Shown: positions 1-7,105, counted from the stretch's first letter. The stretch is 7,375 nucleotides of DNA from Hyphomicrobiales bacterium (GCA_027031305.1 JALVRJ010000026.1:1-7375), one strand, 5' to 3'. Notes: a model not told the origin generated them from the letters alone. Numbers and translations are program-made.

Positions 1-934
1 CCAGGACGCGGTGAACCTGGCCAAGAGCTTCGACGAGGCGGTGGGCATCACCGGCATCGTCCTCACCCGCGCCGACGGCGACGGCCGCGGCGGCGCCGCG
101 CTGTCCATGCGCGCGGTCACCGGCAAGCCCATCAAGCTCATCGGCACCGGCGAGAAGCTCGAAGACATCGAGCCCTTCCACCCCGACCGCATCGCCGACC
201 GCATCCTCGGCATGGGCGATGTCGTCTCGCTGGTGGAGAAGGCAGCCAGGACCCTCGACGCGGAGAAGGCGCGCAAGATCGCCGAGCGCATGAAGAAGGG
301 CGCCTTCACGCTCGAGGACCTGGCAGAGCAATTGCGCCAGATGCAGAAGCTGGGCGGAATGCAGGGCATCCTCTCCATGCTTCCCGGAATGGGCAAGATC
401 AAAAAACAGCTTTCCGGCGTCGACCTCGACGACATGGTGCTCAAGCGCCAGCTGGCCATCATCGGCTCCATGACGAAAAAGGAACGCGCTTTCCCGAAAA
501 TCATCAACGCCTCGCGCAAGAAACGCATCGCCGCCGGCTCTGGCACGTCGGTTCAGGACGTCAACAAGCTGCTGAAGATGCACAAGCAGATGGCCGCCAT
601 GATGAAGAAGATGGGCAAGGGCAAGGGCGGCCTGATGGGCCGGATGTTCGGCCTTGGCGGCGGCAAGGACATGCCCGACGCCGCCGAGCTGGAAAGACTG
701 CAAGCCGAGCTGGCGGGCATGGACCCGGCCAGCCTGCCCCCGGAGCTGCGCGACATGGCCAAGGCCATGCAGAAGGGCGGAATGCCCAGCGGCGGCGAGG
801 GTGGACTGCCCGGTGGCCTGCCCGGCCTCGGCGGCGGCCTGCCCGGCCTGGGTGGATTGCCCGGCCTTGGCGGCGGCCTGCCCGTCCTGCCCGCACGCGG
901 CAAGGGCAAGGGCAAGGGCCGCAAGCGCCGCTGA
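1..934 (+). CDS. ffh: Signal recognition particle GTPase Ffh (SRP54), 3' part
   Basis: The protein binds 4.5S RNA and the signal sequences of nascent membrane proteins, and delivers ribosomes to the receptor FtsY at the inner membrane. The gene is cut by the window edge; the first whole codon is at base 2 and about 310 residues remain. The end of the NG GTPase domain is visible: the G4-type motif TRADG (65-79) followed by GDGRGGAALS, then TGKPIKLIGTGE and FHPDRIADRILGMGD. The methionine-rich M domain follows. Its RNA-binding helix-turn-helix, starting SMTKKER and containing the SR..RIA.GSG signature, lies at about 467-565. The tail is unusual: a helical insert, then a Gly-Leu-Pro repeat (802-892), then a basic GKGKGKGRKRR end. 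Stop TGA is at 932-934. rpsP follows after 74 bp in the same direction, as in the usual ffh-rpsP-rimM-trmD order. Identification is secure; the GTG at 11 is internal, not a start. Confidence 0.97.
   Translation, partial: QDAVNLAKSFDEAVGITGIVLTRADGDGRGGAALSMRAVTGKPIKLIGTGEKLEDIEPFHPDRIADRILGMGDVVSLVEKAARTLDAEKARKIAERMKKGAFTLEDLAEQLRQMQKLGGMQGILSMLPGMGKIKKQLSGVDLDDMVLKRQLAIIGSMTKKERAFPKIINASRKKRIAAGSGTSVQDVNKLLKMHKQMAAMMKKMGKGKGGLMGRMFGLGGGKDMPDAAELERLQAELAGMDPASLPPELRDMAKAMQKGGMPSGGEGGLPGGLPGLGGGLPGLGGLPGLGGGLPVLPARGKGKGKGRKRR
802..892 (+). repeat. In-frame Gly-Leu-Pro repeat in the ffh 3' end
   Basis: The DNA encodes a run of GLPG / GLPGLGG units (about 30 residues) with recurring CTGCCCGGCCT-like words. 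It lies after the conserved M domain and before the basic tail. It probably forms a flexible linker. Repeats of this kind can change in length by slippage, but nothing here shows that they do. Confidence 0.75.
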
Positions 935-1008
935 CGAATGAGGAATTCGACTTGAACGCAACGGATCAACGACAGTCGTAACGACACGGAAAAAGGAGAA
1001 CATCGACC

Positions 1009-1392
1009 ATGGCACTGCGTATTCGTCTGGCCCGGGGTGGCGCCAAGAAGCGCCCGTTCTACCGCATCGTGGTGGCGGAAAACACCGCCCCGCGCGACGG
1101 CCGCTTCATCGAGAAGCTGGGAACCTACAACCCGCTGTTGCCGAAGGACCATCCCGAGCGCGTGGTGATGGACATCGAGCGCATCCGGCACTGGCTGGGC
1201 AAGGGCGCCAAGCCCACCGACCGCGTGCTGCGCTTCCTCGACGCCGCCGGCCTCGTGAAACGCCCCGCCCGCAACAACCCGCAAAAGGCCCAGCCGGGCG
1301 AAAAGGCGCTGGCCCGCAAGGCCGAGAAGGAGGCCAAGGCCGCCGAGGCCGCCGCCGAGGCCGAAGGTGGCGAAGAGGCCGCCGAAGGCTGA
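1009..1392 (+). CDS. rpsP: 30S ribosomal protein S16
   Basis: S16 is a small-subunit protein that binds 16S rRNA early in 30S assembly. The 127-residue product opens with [20 protein letters not shown], then [22 protein letters not shown], and later [25 protein letters not shown], which together match the whole S16 family core in about residues 1-84. Residues 85-127 form a Lys/Ala/Glu-rich extension absent from the 82-residue E. coli protein; such tails are common in Alphaproteobacteria. The start is supported by AAGGAG ten bases upstream. The gap before it (935-1008) contains a short odd palindrome, ACGACAGTCGT (969-979), with a further ACGAC at 981-985; no convincing promoter is seen, so read-through from ffh is likely. 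Confidence 0.98.
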   Translation: MALRIRLARGGAKKRPFYRIVVAENTAPRDGRFIEKLGTYNPLLPKDHPERVVMDIERIRHWLGKGAKPTDRVLRFLDAAGLVKRPARNNPQKAQPGEKALARKAEKEAKAAEAAAEAEGGEEAAEG

Positions 1393-1426
1393 TGATGCAG
1401 TTTCGGATGCAGGCGGTTGCGGCTCG

Positions 1427-1471
1427 CTTCTCCTTCCCCCTGGCACGGGGAGGGACAGGGAGGGAGTCGGG
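1427..1471. repeat. G/C-rich hairpin, REP-like intergenic element
   Basis: This lies in the 116-bp rpsP-rimM gap. CCTTCCCC (1432-1439) pairs with GGGGAGGG (1447-1454) around a 7-base loop; one G:U pair is included and the 1431/1455 T:A pair extends it to 9 bp. Further purine blocks, AGGGACAGGG and AGGGAG, follow. There is no T-tract on either side, so it is not a classical intrinsic terminator. The composition matches the CTCCTTCCCC...GGGGAGGG style of dispersed intergenic repeats seen in many proteobacterial genomes. That it is a multi-copy repeat here is inferred, since only one copy is in the window. Confidence 0.5.
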
Positions 1472-1508
1472 CCGCCGGCACCTTGCTTGTCGTGTCGGAG
1501 ACTGACCG

Positions 1509-2159
1509 ATGAGCCGCAGGCAGGAACACGTGGTCATGGGCGTCATCACCGCCGCCCATAGCGTCCGTGGCGAGGTGAAGATCAGGAGTTTCACCGAAAT
1601 CCCTGAAGACATCGCGTCTTACGGTCCGCTGCTGCTGGAAGGCGGGCCGGAAGAGGTGGAAATCGAGCGCCTGCGCCCGGCCAAGGGCGGCTTCATCGCC
1701 AGGCTGAAGGACGTGACCGATCGCAACGCCGCCGAACGACTGCGCGGCAGGAAGCTGCTGCTGCCACGTCATCGCCTGCCCGAGATCGAGGAGGAAGACA
1801 CCTTCTACCATTCCGATCTCGTCGGCCTGAAGGCCGAAAGGGAAAATGGCCGGCCCGCCGGAGAGGTGGTGGCGGTGCATGACTTCGGTGCCGGCGACCT
1901 GTTGGAAATCCGCCCGCAAGGCACGCGCGAAACCTACTACCTGCCCTTCACGAGAGAGGCCGTGCCGCACGTGGACGTGAAGGGCGGCAGGATCGTCGTC
2001 AACCCGCCCGAGGAATTGGAACGGGAAGCCCTGAACAAGGCCGCTCGCGGCAAGCACAAGCGCCGCCGCCAACGCAAGGACGCCGCCCGTCGCCAGCGGA
2101 TGAAGACCACCCGCCCCTCCGACGACGTTCCCGACACCTCCCGGCCGGAGGGGGAATGA
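1509..2159 (+). CDS. rimM: Ribosome maturation factor RimM
   Basis: RimM binds S19 and helps the head domain of the 30S subunit mature. The 216-residue product has the N-terminal RimM barrel, with [20 protein letters not shown] at residues 10-29. The C-terminal PRC-barrel runs from about residue 98 to 172, with [16 protein letters not shown] and [20 protein letters not shown]. The start has GGAG eight bases upstream. Beyond the PRC barrel is a 42-residue tail (175-216) with a strongly basic stretch at about 179-199, then an acidic/polar end; E. coli RimM lacks this. The stop is one base before the trmD start, so translation of the two is probably coupled. Confidence 0.96.
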   Translation: MSRRQEHVVMGVITAAHSVRGEVKIRSFTEIPEDIASYGPLLLEGGPEEVEIERLRPAKGGFIARLKDVTDRNAAERLRGRKLLLPRHRLPEIEEEDTFYHSDLVGLKAERENGRPAGEVVAVHDFGAGDLLEIRPQGTRETYYLPFTREAVPHVDVKGGRIVVNPPEELEREALNKAARGKHKRRRQRKDAARRQRMKTTRPSDDVPDTSRPEGE

Positions 2160-2160
2160 C

Positions 2161-2871
2161 ATGCCGGATATTCCCTTCCACGCCAGCGTGCTGACGCTCT
2201 ATCCGCAAATGTTCCCCGGCCCCCTGGGCCACGCCCTGGCCGGCCGTGCGCTGGAGAAGGGCCTGTGGAAGCTCGACGCGGTGAATATCCGCGATTTCGC
2301 CACCGACAGGCACCACACCGTGGACGACACTCCGGCCGGCGGAGGTCCGGGAATGGTGCTGAAGCCCGACGTGCTGGCCGCCGCCATCGACGCCGTCTCG
2401 CCAACGGATGATCCACGCCCGCGCCTGTTGATGAGCCCGCGCGGCGAACCCCTGACGCAGAAACTGGTGCGCGCCTTCGCGCAAGCACCGGGGCTGGTCA
2501 TCGTCTGCGGCCGTTTCGAGGGCGTCGACGAGCGCGTCATCGAAGGCCGGGCCTTGCGCGAGATCTCCATCGGCGACTTCGTGCTTTCAGGCGGCGAACC
2601 GGCGGCCATCTGCCTGTTGGATTCCGTGGTGCGCCTGCTGCCCGGCGTCATGGGCAAGCATGAATCGGGCGAATGGGAAAGTTTCGAGCACGATCTGCTC
2701 GAATATCCGCACTACACCCGCCCGCGCGAGTGGGAGGGACGGAAAATCCCCGACGTACTGCTGTCCGGCAATCATGCGGAAATAGAACGCTGGCGACGGC
2801 AACAGGCCGAACGCCTCACGAGGCAACGCCGGCCCGACCTTTACACCCGCTGGCAGCAGCGTCGGAAGTAG
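2161..2871 (+). CDS. trmD: tRNA (guanine-37-N1)-methyltransferase TrmD
   Basis: TrmD transfers a methyl group from S-adenosylmethionine to N1 of G37, next to the anticodon, which prevents +1 frameshifting. The 236-residue product shows the SPOUT/TrmD signatures: [13 protein letters not shown] and [10 protein letters not shown] (residues 44-69), the trefoil-knot motifs [13 protein letters not shown] and [14 protein letters not shown] (116-149), then YPHYTRP and [15 protein letters not shown]158 matches the E. coli catalytic Arg154. The position of the E. coli general base Asp169 is Glu173 here (context EWESF). GGAGGGGG at the rimM end serves as ribosome binding site. The stop TAG is followed in frame by a second TAG after two codons (2878-2880). 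The last 56 bp overlap the convergent amidotransferase gene. Confidence 0.97.
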   Translation: MPDIPFHASVLTLYPQMFPGPLGHALAGRALEKGLWKLDAVNIRDFATDRHHTVDDTPAGGGPGMVLKPDVLAAAIDAVSPTDDPRPRLLMSPRGEPLTQKLVRAFAQAPGLVIVCGRFEGVDERVIEGRALREISIGDFVLSGGEPAAICLLDSVVRLLPGVMGKHESGEWESFEHDLLEYPHYTRPREWEGRKIPDVLLSGNHAEIERWRRQQAERLTRQRRPDLYTRWQQRRK

Positions 2872-3688
2872 CGGAAGTAGCGGCATCATCGGCGGCAATG
2901 GCGCCGGTTTTGAAGCCATCCATCACCGGAACCCGCTTGCCATTGCGTTTTTCACTTGCTGGCGACACCGCATCTTCTCCTCCTGGTCTGCCCAGCGCAA
3001 GCCATCGATCCAGGAACGATTCCAGCCAGCAGGCCACCGCCGGATCGTATACCATCTTGCCCTCGAACAGCTCGCGGCGCGGCCGCGCCCCGGGCATCTT
3101 CAGCTTGTCGGCCGCGCGCACCGACCAGCGGTGCAGCATGTGCGTGGTCACCTCCGGGTGAAATTGCAGCCCGAAGGCCCGCGCGCCATGGCGAAAGGCC
3201 TGGTTGGGAAAGTCGCCCAGGCCTTCCAGCAACAGCTCCGCGCCGGCAGGCAGTTCGAAGCCTTCCGCGTGCCACTGGAACACCATATCCGGCCAGCACG
3301 CCCAGAGCTTTCGCCCCGCCGCCGTCGGCCGCACCGGATAATACCCCACTTCCCAGCGCCCCTGCGGATGCGGCGCCACCCGCGCGCCAAGGAAATGCGC
3401 CAGCATCTGCCCGCCAAGGCAGATGCCGATGTAGGGCACCTCTTCGCGCAAGGGCACGTCCAGCCAGTCGATGACCTGGCGGTAATGCGCGCAATTATCG
3501 TTCACCGACCCCGGCCCACCGAACACCACCACGCCGCGATAGCCCTCCAGCGTCGCCGGCAGGGCGTCTCCCATGACCGGATAGCGCATCTCCAGGTCTA
3601 GCCCGCGCAACCGCAACCAGCGCCCGATGCGCCCGGGCGTGGACGTGGACTGGTGCAGGACGATGAGAATCTTGCCGTTGCGGGCCAT
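2816..3688 (-). CDS. Class I glutamine amidotransferase, GMP-synthase-like
   Basis: The predicted 290-residue protein (from ATG 3688) is a class I GATase, which releases ammonia from glutamine. The nucleophile elbow GICLGG contains Cys90; FHPEV provides His177 and Glu179 of the triad; FGGPGSVND (73-64 region of the oxyanion loop) precedes them. The opening [16 protein letters not shown] and the GYYPVRPT and [11 protein letters not shown] segments match a stand-alone GATase family common in Alphaproteobacteria. No synthetase partner is nearby, so the acceptor of the ammonia, if any, is unknown. The start is uncertain: ATG 3688 begins just before the first strand but has a weak ribosome binding site; ATG 3727 would add 13 residues. 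The last roughly 50 residues are an Ala/Ser/Asp-rich tail outside the fold, and its 3' end overlaps trmD tail to tail. A TATAT stretch at 3726-3730 could be part of a -10 box, but no good -35 is seen. Confidence 0.9.
   Translation of the reverse strand: MARNGKILIVLHQSTSTPGRIGRWLRLRGLDLEMRYPVMGDALPATLEGYRGVVVFGGPGSVNDNCAHYRQVIDWLDVPLREEVPYIGICLGGQMLAHFLGARVAPHPQGRWEVGYYPVRPTAAGRKLWACWPDMVFQWHAEGFELPAGAELLLEGLGDFPNQAFRHGARAFGLQFHPEVTTHMLHRWSVRAADKLKMPGARPRRELFEGKMVYDPAVACWLESFLDRWLALGRPGGEDAVSPASEKRNGKRVPVMDGFKTGAIAADDAATSATSDAAASGCKGRAGVAS
2863..2880 (+). repeat. 9-bp tandem duplication over the trmD stop
   Basis: CGGAAGTAG occurs twice in a row. In the trmD frame it gives Lys-stop-Arg-Lys-stop, so termination is doubled. 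On the opposite strand it gives the repeated Ala-Thr-Ser of the amidotransferase tail without breaking that frame. Confidence 0.8.
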
Positions 3689-3748
3689 GGCCTGACGCTT
3701 GCTCGGAGTTGCCGTTCCACACGCCATATATGCCCACAAGACGCGGAG

Positions 3749-3796
3749 AAAAAGTGAAAAATCGCGCCCCGCGACGAAATCGCGCCCACGTCGCGA
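3749..3796 (-). terminator. Intrinsic terminator downstream of the SleB-type gene, tandem hairpins
   Basis: Read on the minus strand, TCGCG-GGG-CGCGA (3774-3762) is a perfect 5-bp stem followed at once by TTTTT, then CAC and a second TTTTT. Just before it is another copy, TCGCG...CGCGA (3796-3780) with a 7-base loop followed by TTT. The two are built on a tandem 18-bp unit: AAATCGCGCCC occurs at 3759-3769 and 3777-3787. The element starts about 16 bases after the hydrolase stop codon, the right place to end that transcript before the amidotransferase gene. Confidence 0.75.
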
Positions 3797-3811
3797 AATA
3801 CGGGGGAGGGA

Positions 3812-4756
3812 TCAGCTGTCGCGATAGAAGATGTGGCGGCCGATCTTGATGACCGGGCGCATCATCGAGGCCCACTGCGGCCGCACGTAATCGGCATGGT
3901 AGAAGGCCACGCCTTCCATGCCTCTCAGCCGCGCCCTGCCGCTGAGCACCTTCGCCGCCAGGCGGCGCGCCACCGCCCACTGCCGGGCATTGCTCGGATA
4001 ATCCGGCTTGCCGTCACAGGCGAAGGAGAACTGGCAGGCATTGCGCCGCTCCGCTCCCTGGTAGACCACGCCGCACACCGTGTTCGGAAAGCGTGGATCG
4101 CGCACCCGGTTCATGATGACCTGCGCCACCGCCAGCTGTCCTTTCGGGCCCTCGCCGCGTGCCTCGAAATACAGCGCCTTGGCCAGGCACATGCGCTCGC
4201 GCAGCCGCCTCTTGCGCTCGGCCAGGATGCGTGCGCGCTGCGCCCGCGCCAGGCGCCAGCTCTTTTCCAGCTTCCACACCGGCGGCGTGCGCAAAATCCG
4301 CACGGCCGGCCGCGGGCGAGGCGTCTTTTCCGGCCGCGCCACGTCTTCCGTGCCGGCCACATCGACATCCGCCACGCCGGGCTCGGGTTGCAGCGCCGCC
4401 AGCGTCAACATGTCCCCCTTGCCGCCACGCGCCACCGCCTGCGTGTAGATGACGAAATCATCATCCACCACTTTCCGTTGCGAAACCAGTGGCGAAGCCA
4501 GTGGCGCCTCCTTGGTATGCAGGACGGAAATAGGCGCGGCGATGGAGACAAGGCTCGCCTTGGCCACCCCATCCATTTCGCCCCCTGGGCCCATCTGCCC
4601 CATGTGCTGCGAACCGATGATCAAGGCCACGCCTATGGCGACGCCAATCACCCCGGAGGAAACAAGCTCCGCCCACGGCAGCGAAACCCGCGACACACCG
4701 GACGGGCCCAACCGCGCCTTGCGCGCATTCATGCCTGCTCCGTCGCGATGTCGCAT
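3812..4756 (-). CDS. Membrane-anchored cell wall hydrolase, SleB family
   Basis: The 314-residue product ends in a SleB/Hydrolase_2 domain (about residues 190-313), a peptidoglycan-cleaving lytic transglycosylase or amidase-type fold first known from spore cortex lysis but widespread in non-sporing proteobacteria. The signature CLAKALYFEARGEG holds the expected catalytic glutamate (about Glu198), followed by QLAVAQVIMNRV, NACQFSFACDG and FYHADYVRPQWA. Residues 30-49 (ELVSSGVIGVAIGVALIIGS) form one membrane helix after a basic N-terminus, so the domain should face the periplasm. A Pro/Arg/Lys-rich linker with charged helical residues (about 140-188) lies between. ATG 4756 has GAGAGG seven bases upstream; ATG 4732 with GGAG is a fair alternative (306 residues). 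A longer frame reaching 4879 lacks family-like sequence. A direct 12-bp repeat (4486-4506) lies in the linker. Confidence 0.92.
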   Translation of the reverse strand: MRHRDGAGMNARKARLGPSGVSRVSLPWAELVSSGVIGVAIGVALIIGSQHMGQMGPGGEMDGVAKASLVSIAAPISVLHTKEAPLASPLVSQRKVVDDDFVIYTQAVARGGKGDMLTLAALQPEPGVADVDVAGTEDVARPEKTPRPRPAVRILRTPPVWKLEKSWRLARAQRARILAERKRRLRERMCLAKALYFEARGEGPKGQLAVAQVIMNRVRDPRFPNTVCGVVYQGAERRNACQFSFACDGKPDYPSNARQWAVARRLAAKVLSGRARLRGMEGVAFYHADYVRPQWASMMRPVIKIGRHIFYRDS

Positions 4757-4969
4757 GAAAACCCCTCTCGGCAACCACGTGCCCCACCAGCAGCATCCCG
4801 CCCATGCCGACGGGTACCCGATGGTTCCACAGCAGGGCATCGCCAAGTTCACGACGCCCTCACGCCCCCGAGGATACACGAGCGTTGTTTATCACAGGTT
4901 AACCATCTTCCGCAAGGAAGCCGAAAGGAATATCAACGGCCAGGAAGGCTTGCGGATATCGCGAGAGAT
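4757..4969 (-). promoter_or_regulatory. Intergenic leader of the SleB-type gene, with CtrA-like site
   Basis: The 213-bp gap between the EAL gene and the hydrolase gene holds the clearest regulatory-looking word in the window: minus-strand TTAA-N7-TAAA at 4902-4888, one base off the CtrA consensus TTAA-N7-TTAA. It lies about 130-150 bp before the hydrolase start, so a long leader would be needed. No firm -35/-10 pair was found; TATCCT at 4876-4871 is a weak -10 candidate. Two mutually exclusive foldings follow the EAL stop: a local hairpin CTTCC-N4-GGAAG (4907-4920) and a wider pairing of 4910-4916 with 4949-4955. Neither has a T-tract. Confidence 0.35.
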
Positions 4970-7105
4970 TCAGGCGACGCCAGACGCCTCCTCGCCGGGC
5001 TTGGCCGCCTGTGCCGCCGCCATCGACGCCGGCGCGCCCTCATGCGCATTTTCCCGCAGCTTCAGCATCATTTCGCGCAGACTGGCAAGCTCGTCTTCCA
5101 GCTCGCGCATCAGCTCGCGTACCCCGACGGGCTTGTCCGCCGGCTTTTTCTCCATCACCGCGTCAGTGGATTCCCCATCTTCTTTCTGGCACGCCACCGT
5201 GTCTTCCAGGCTCTCGCACCGCGCTTCCGGCGCCAGGCATATGGCTTCCCCCCGCGCCTTGTCGGCTGGCGGCGGCACCTCTTCCATCACCGCACTCGAA
5301 CCATGGGTGGCGTCCTCTTCGGACGAGGAGGCCGACACCCCTTGCGCCAACACCGCGTCCGACGCCGCGGAATCGGACCCCGTCGCCCTCGCCGCCACGG
5401 CGCCATCGGCGCCCACATCTCCGCCGACCCTGTCCCGCACCGGCAACACGGGCCTTTCGTCCACGACCTTCTTGCGGCACATGGCCGGCCAGGGCACGCC
5501 ATTGAACTCGGCCGCGCCGAACAGGAACCCTTGCAGGCCGTCCACGCCCCAGTTGCGCAACAGCTCGGCGTCTTCCTCGCGCTCCACCCACTCGGCGATG
5601 ATGACCATGTTGGTATTGCGCGCGAGATTGATCAGCGAGCGCATGAAGTGCTGGTTCTGCTCGTTGGCGGCGAGGTTTTCGCAGAACGCGCCGTCGAGCT
5701 TGACGATGTCGAAATGATAGTCCCGCAGATTCTTGAACGATGTATAGCCTGCGCCAAAATCATCCAGCGCCACCTTGCAGCCCAGCTTGTGCAGCTCGTC
5801 GATGAAATGCGCCACCCGCGCCGGATCGCTCAGCATCGAGGATTCGGTAATCTCGACCACCAGTCTGTCGCGCACCAGATCGGCATGGGGCACGAGTTTC
5901 TCAAGGAACGCCTGAGCGTCCATCACCGTCGTCGCGGAAACGTTGATCCCAAGCTTGCCGTCGGGCTGCTCGCGCAACGCCTGCAACGCCAGGTCCAGCA
6001 CCTCCAGGTCCACCAGGCGGATCAGGCCAAGCTCTTCCGCCACCGGAATCAGGTGCCCGGCGGACACCGTCTCTCCGTTCTTGTCGATGATGTGCAGCAG
6101 CGCCTCGTGGTAAATGACATCGCCATCGTGCGCCCTGACGATGGGCTGGTAGGCCAGGGTGAAGGCCTTTTCGCGAAGGGCGGTGAATACCTCGTTGGCG
6201 AAATGCGCCTTCATCGCGCGGTGCGAAGCCCTGCTGGAAGCGATGTTGTAAAGCTTTCCGGCATTGCCCGGCTGCAGTTCCGCCTCCGCCAGCGCCTCCT
6301 CGGCGAAGGCGATCGCCTCGCTCAACGTCCTCGCGTCGCGCGGGATAATGGTGGTGCCCAACGCCAGCATCGGCCACACCGGCCCCATGTCCGTTTGCAC
6401 CGGCTCGCGGCATGGCGCCTCCAGAAACCGCGTCATGGCCGGGCCAAGGTCCTCTTCGTCACAATCATGAATCAGCATCGCCAGGCGCTTGTCGCCATAG
6501 CGCGCCAATACATCGCCGGCGCGCATGACGCTCTTCAGGCGCCTGCCCACCTCCACGAAGGCCGCGTCCGCAACCTTGAAGCCGTAGGTGTCGAAGATGA
6601 TGGGATAGTTCTTCAGCGTCAGGATGATCAGCGCCGCGTTCCTGTTCTCCCGCGCTCCGTGCCGCAGGAAGGCTTCCACCCGCTTCATGAAATAGCCCCG
6701 GCAATGCAACCCGGAAGAGGGGTCCACCTGGTCGGGCAACATGGGCACGTCACACGCGCCCGTCTCCGCATCGCAGCCCATGCGCCGGATCTCTCCGAAG
6801 ACGTGTGCCGGCTCGCCTTCGGGGTTCAACAGCCAGCGGCCATGCTCATATACCATGTAGCCACGCTCGCCATTGCGTCCGTCGGGCAAAAGCCGGTAGC
6901 CAATGGCGTATTCGCGCCGTTCCGCATTGGCGGGGTCGAAAACGATCTCGTGGCGCAGGTTGGAATGCGTCGCGTCCACATACAGCATCAAGGCGCCGAT
7001 GGAGCCGATGTCGGCATCCTCCGGCAGCCCCAGGGCCTCGTGGGCGCCGGGTTTCCAATACAGCCGGTCGTTTTCGATGTCCCAGTGAAACTTCGCTGCT
7101 TCCAT
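4970..7105 (-). CDS. PAS / degenerate GGDEF / EAL c-di-GMP phosphodiesterase-like protein
   Basis: The 711-residue protein is predicted to hydrolyse or bind cyclic di-GMP. Residues 1 to about 105 look like a PAS-type sensor (opening FHWDIENDRLYW). About 128-290 is a GGDEF fold whose active site is GDKRL at 204-208 (context ARYGDKRLAML), so diguanylate cyclase activity is not expected. The EAL domain (about 313-539) keeps the usual metal and catalytic residues: EALL (Glu334), NVSA (Asn388), EITES (Glu418), DDFGAGYTSF (Asp448, Asp449), VKLD (Lys469), AEWVE (Glu505, Glu508) and QGFLFG (Gln525). AEWVER replaces the common AEGVET. Residues 541-711 are a low-complexity acidic/Ser/Ala tail with a likely coiled coil at 661-687. 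No membrane segment is seen, so it is probably cytoplasmic. ATG 7105 fits the domain start, with GGGA upstream; a GTG at 7282 overlapping the recombinase stop would add 59 Gly/Arg-rich residues of non-family look. Confidence 0.92.
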   Translation of the reverse strand: MEAAKFHWDIENDRLYWKPGAHEALGLPEDADIGSIGALMLYVDATHSNLRHEIVFDPANAERREYAIGYRLLPDGRNGERGYMVYEHGRWLLNPEGEPAHVFGEIRRMGCDAETGACDVPMLPDQVDPSSGLHCRGYFMKRVEAFLRHGARENRNAALIILTLKNYPIIFDTYGFKVADAAFVEVGRRLKSVMRAGDVLARYGDKRLAMLIHDCDEEDLGPAMTRFLEAPCREPVQTDMGPVWPMLALGTTIIPRDARTLSEAIAFAEEALAEAELQPGNAGKLYNIASSRASHRAMKAHFANEVFTALREKAFTLAYQPIVRAHDGDVIYHEALLHIIDKNGETVSAGHLIPVAEELGLIRLVDLEVLDLALQALREQPDGKLGINVSATTVMDAQAFLEKLVPHADLVRDRLVVEITESSMLSDPARVAHFIDELHKLGCKVALDDFGAGYTSFKNLRDYHFDIVKLDGAFCENLAANEQNQHFMRSLINLARNTNMVIIAEWVEREEDAELLRNWGVDGLQGFLFGAAEFNGVPWPAMCRKKVVDERPVLPVRDRVGGDVGADGAVAARATGSDSAASDAVLAQGVSASSSEEDATHGSSAVMEEVPPPADKARGEAICLAPEARCESLEDTVACQKEDGESTDAVMEKKPADKPVGVRELMRELEDELASLREMMLKLRENAHEGAPASMAAAQAAKPGEEASGVA

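Noticed and set aside
952..980. TTGAAC as a -35 box for an rpsP promoter
   Set aside because: No acceptable -10 box is found 16-18 bases downstream; operon read-through is the simpler view.
553..2162. Long minus-strand frames opposite ffh, rpsP and rimM
   Set aside because: They run across well-identified plus-strand genes and their gaps, and the peptides are Pro/Arg/Gly-rich without domain features.
2881..2935. Short inverted repeats after trmD as a terminator
   Set aside because: Stems of about 5 bp with long loops and no proper T-run; they also lie inside the amidotransferase coding region.
2673..3601. Plus-strand frames opposite the amidotransferase gene
   Set aside because: The minus strand encodes a clear GATase with its catalytic triad; the plus frames show no motif or good ribosome binding site.
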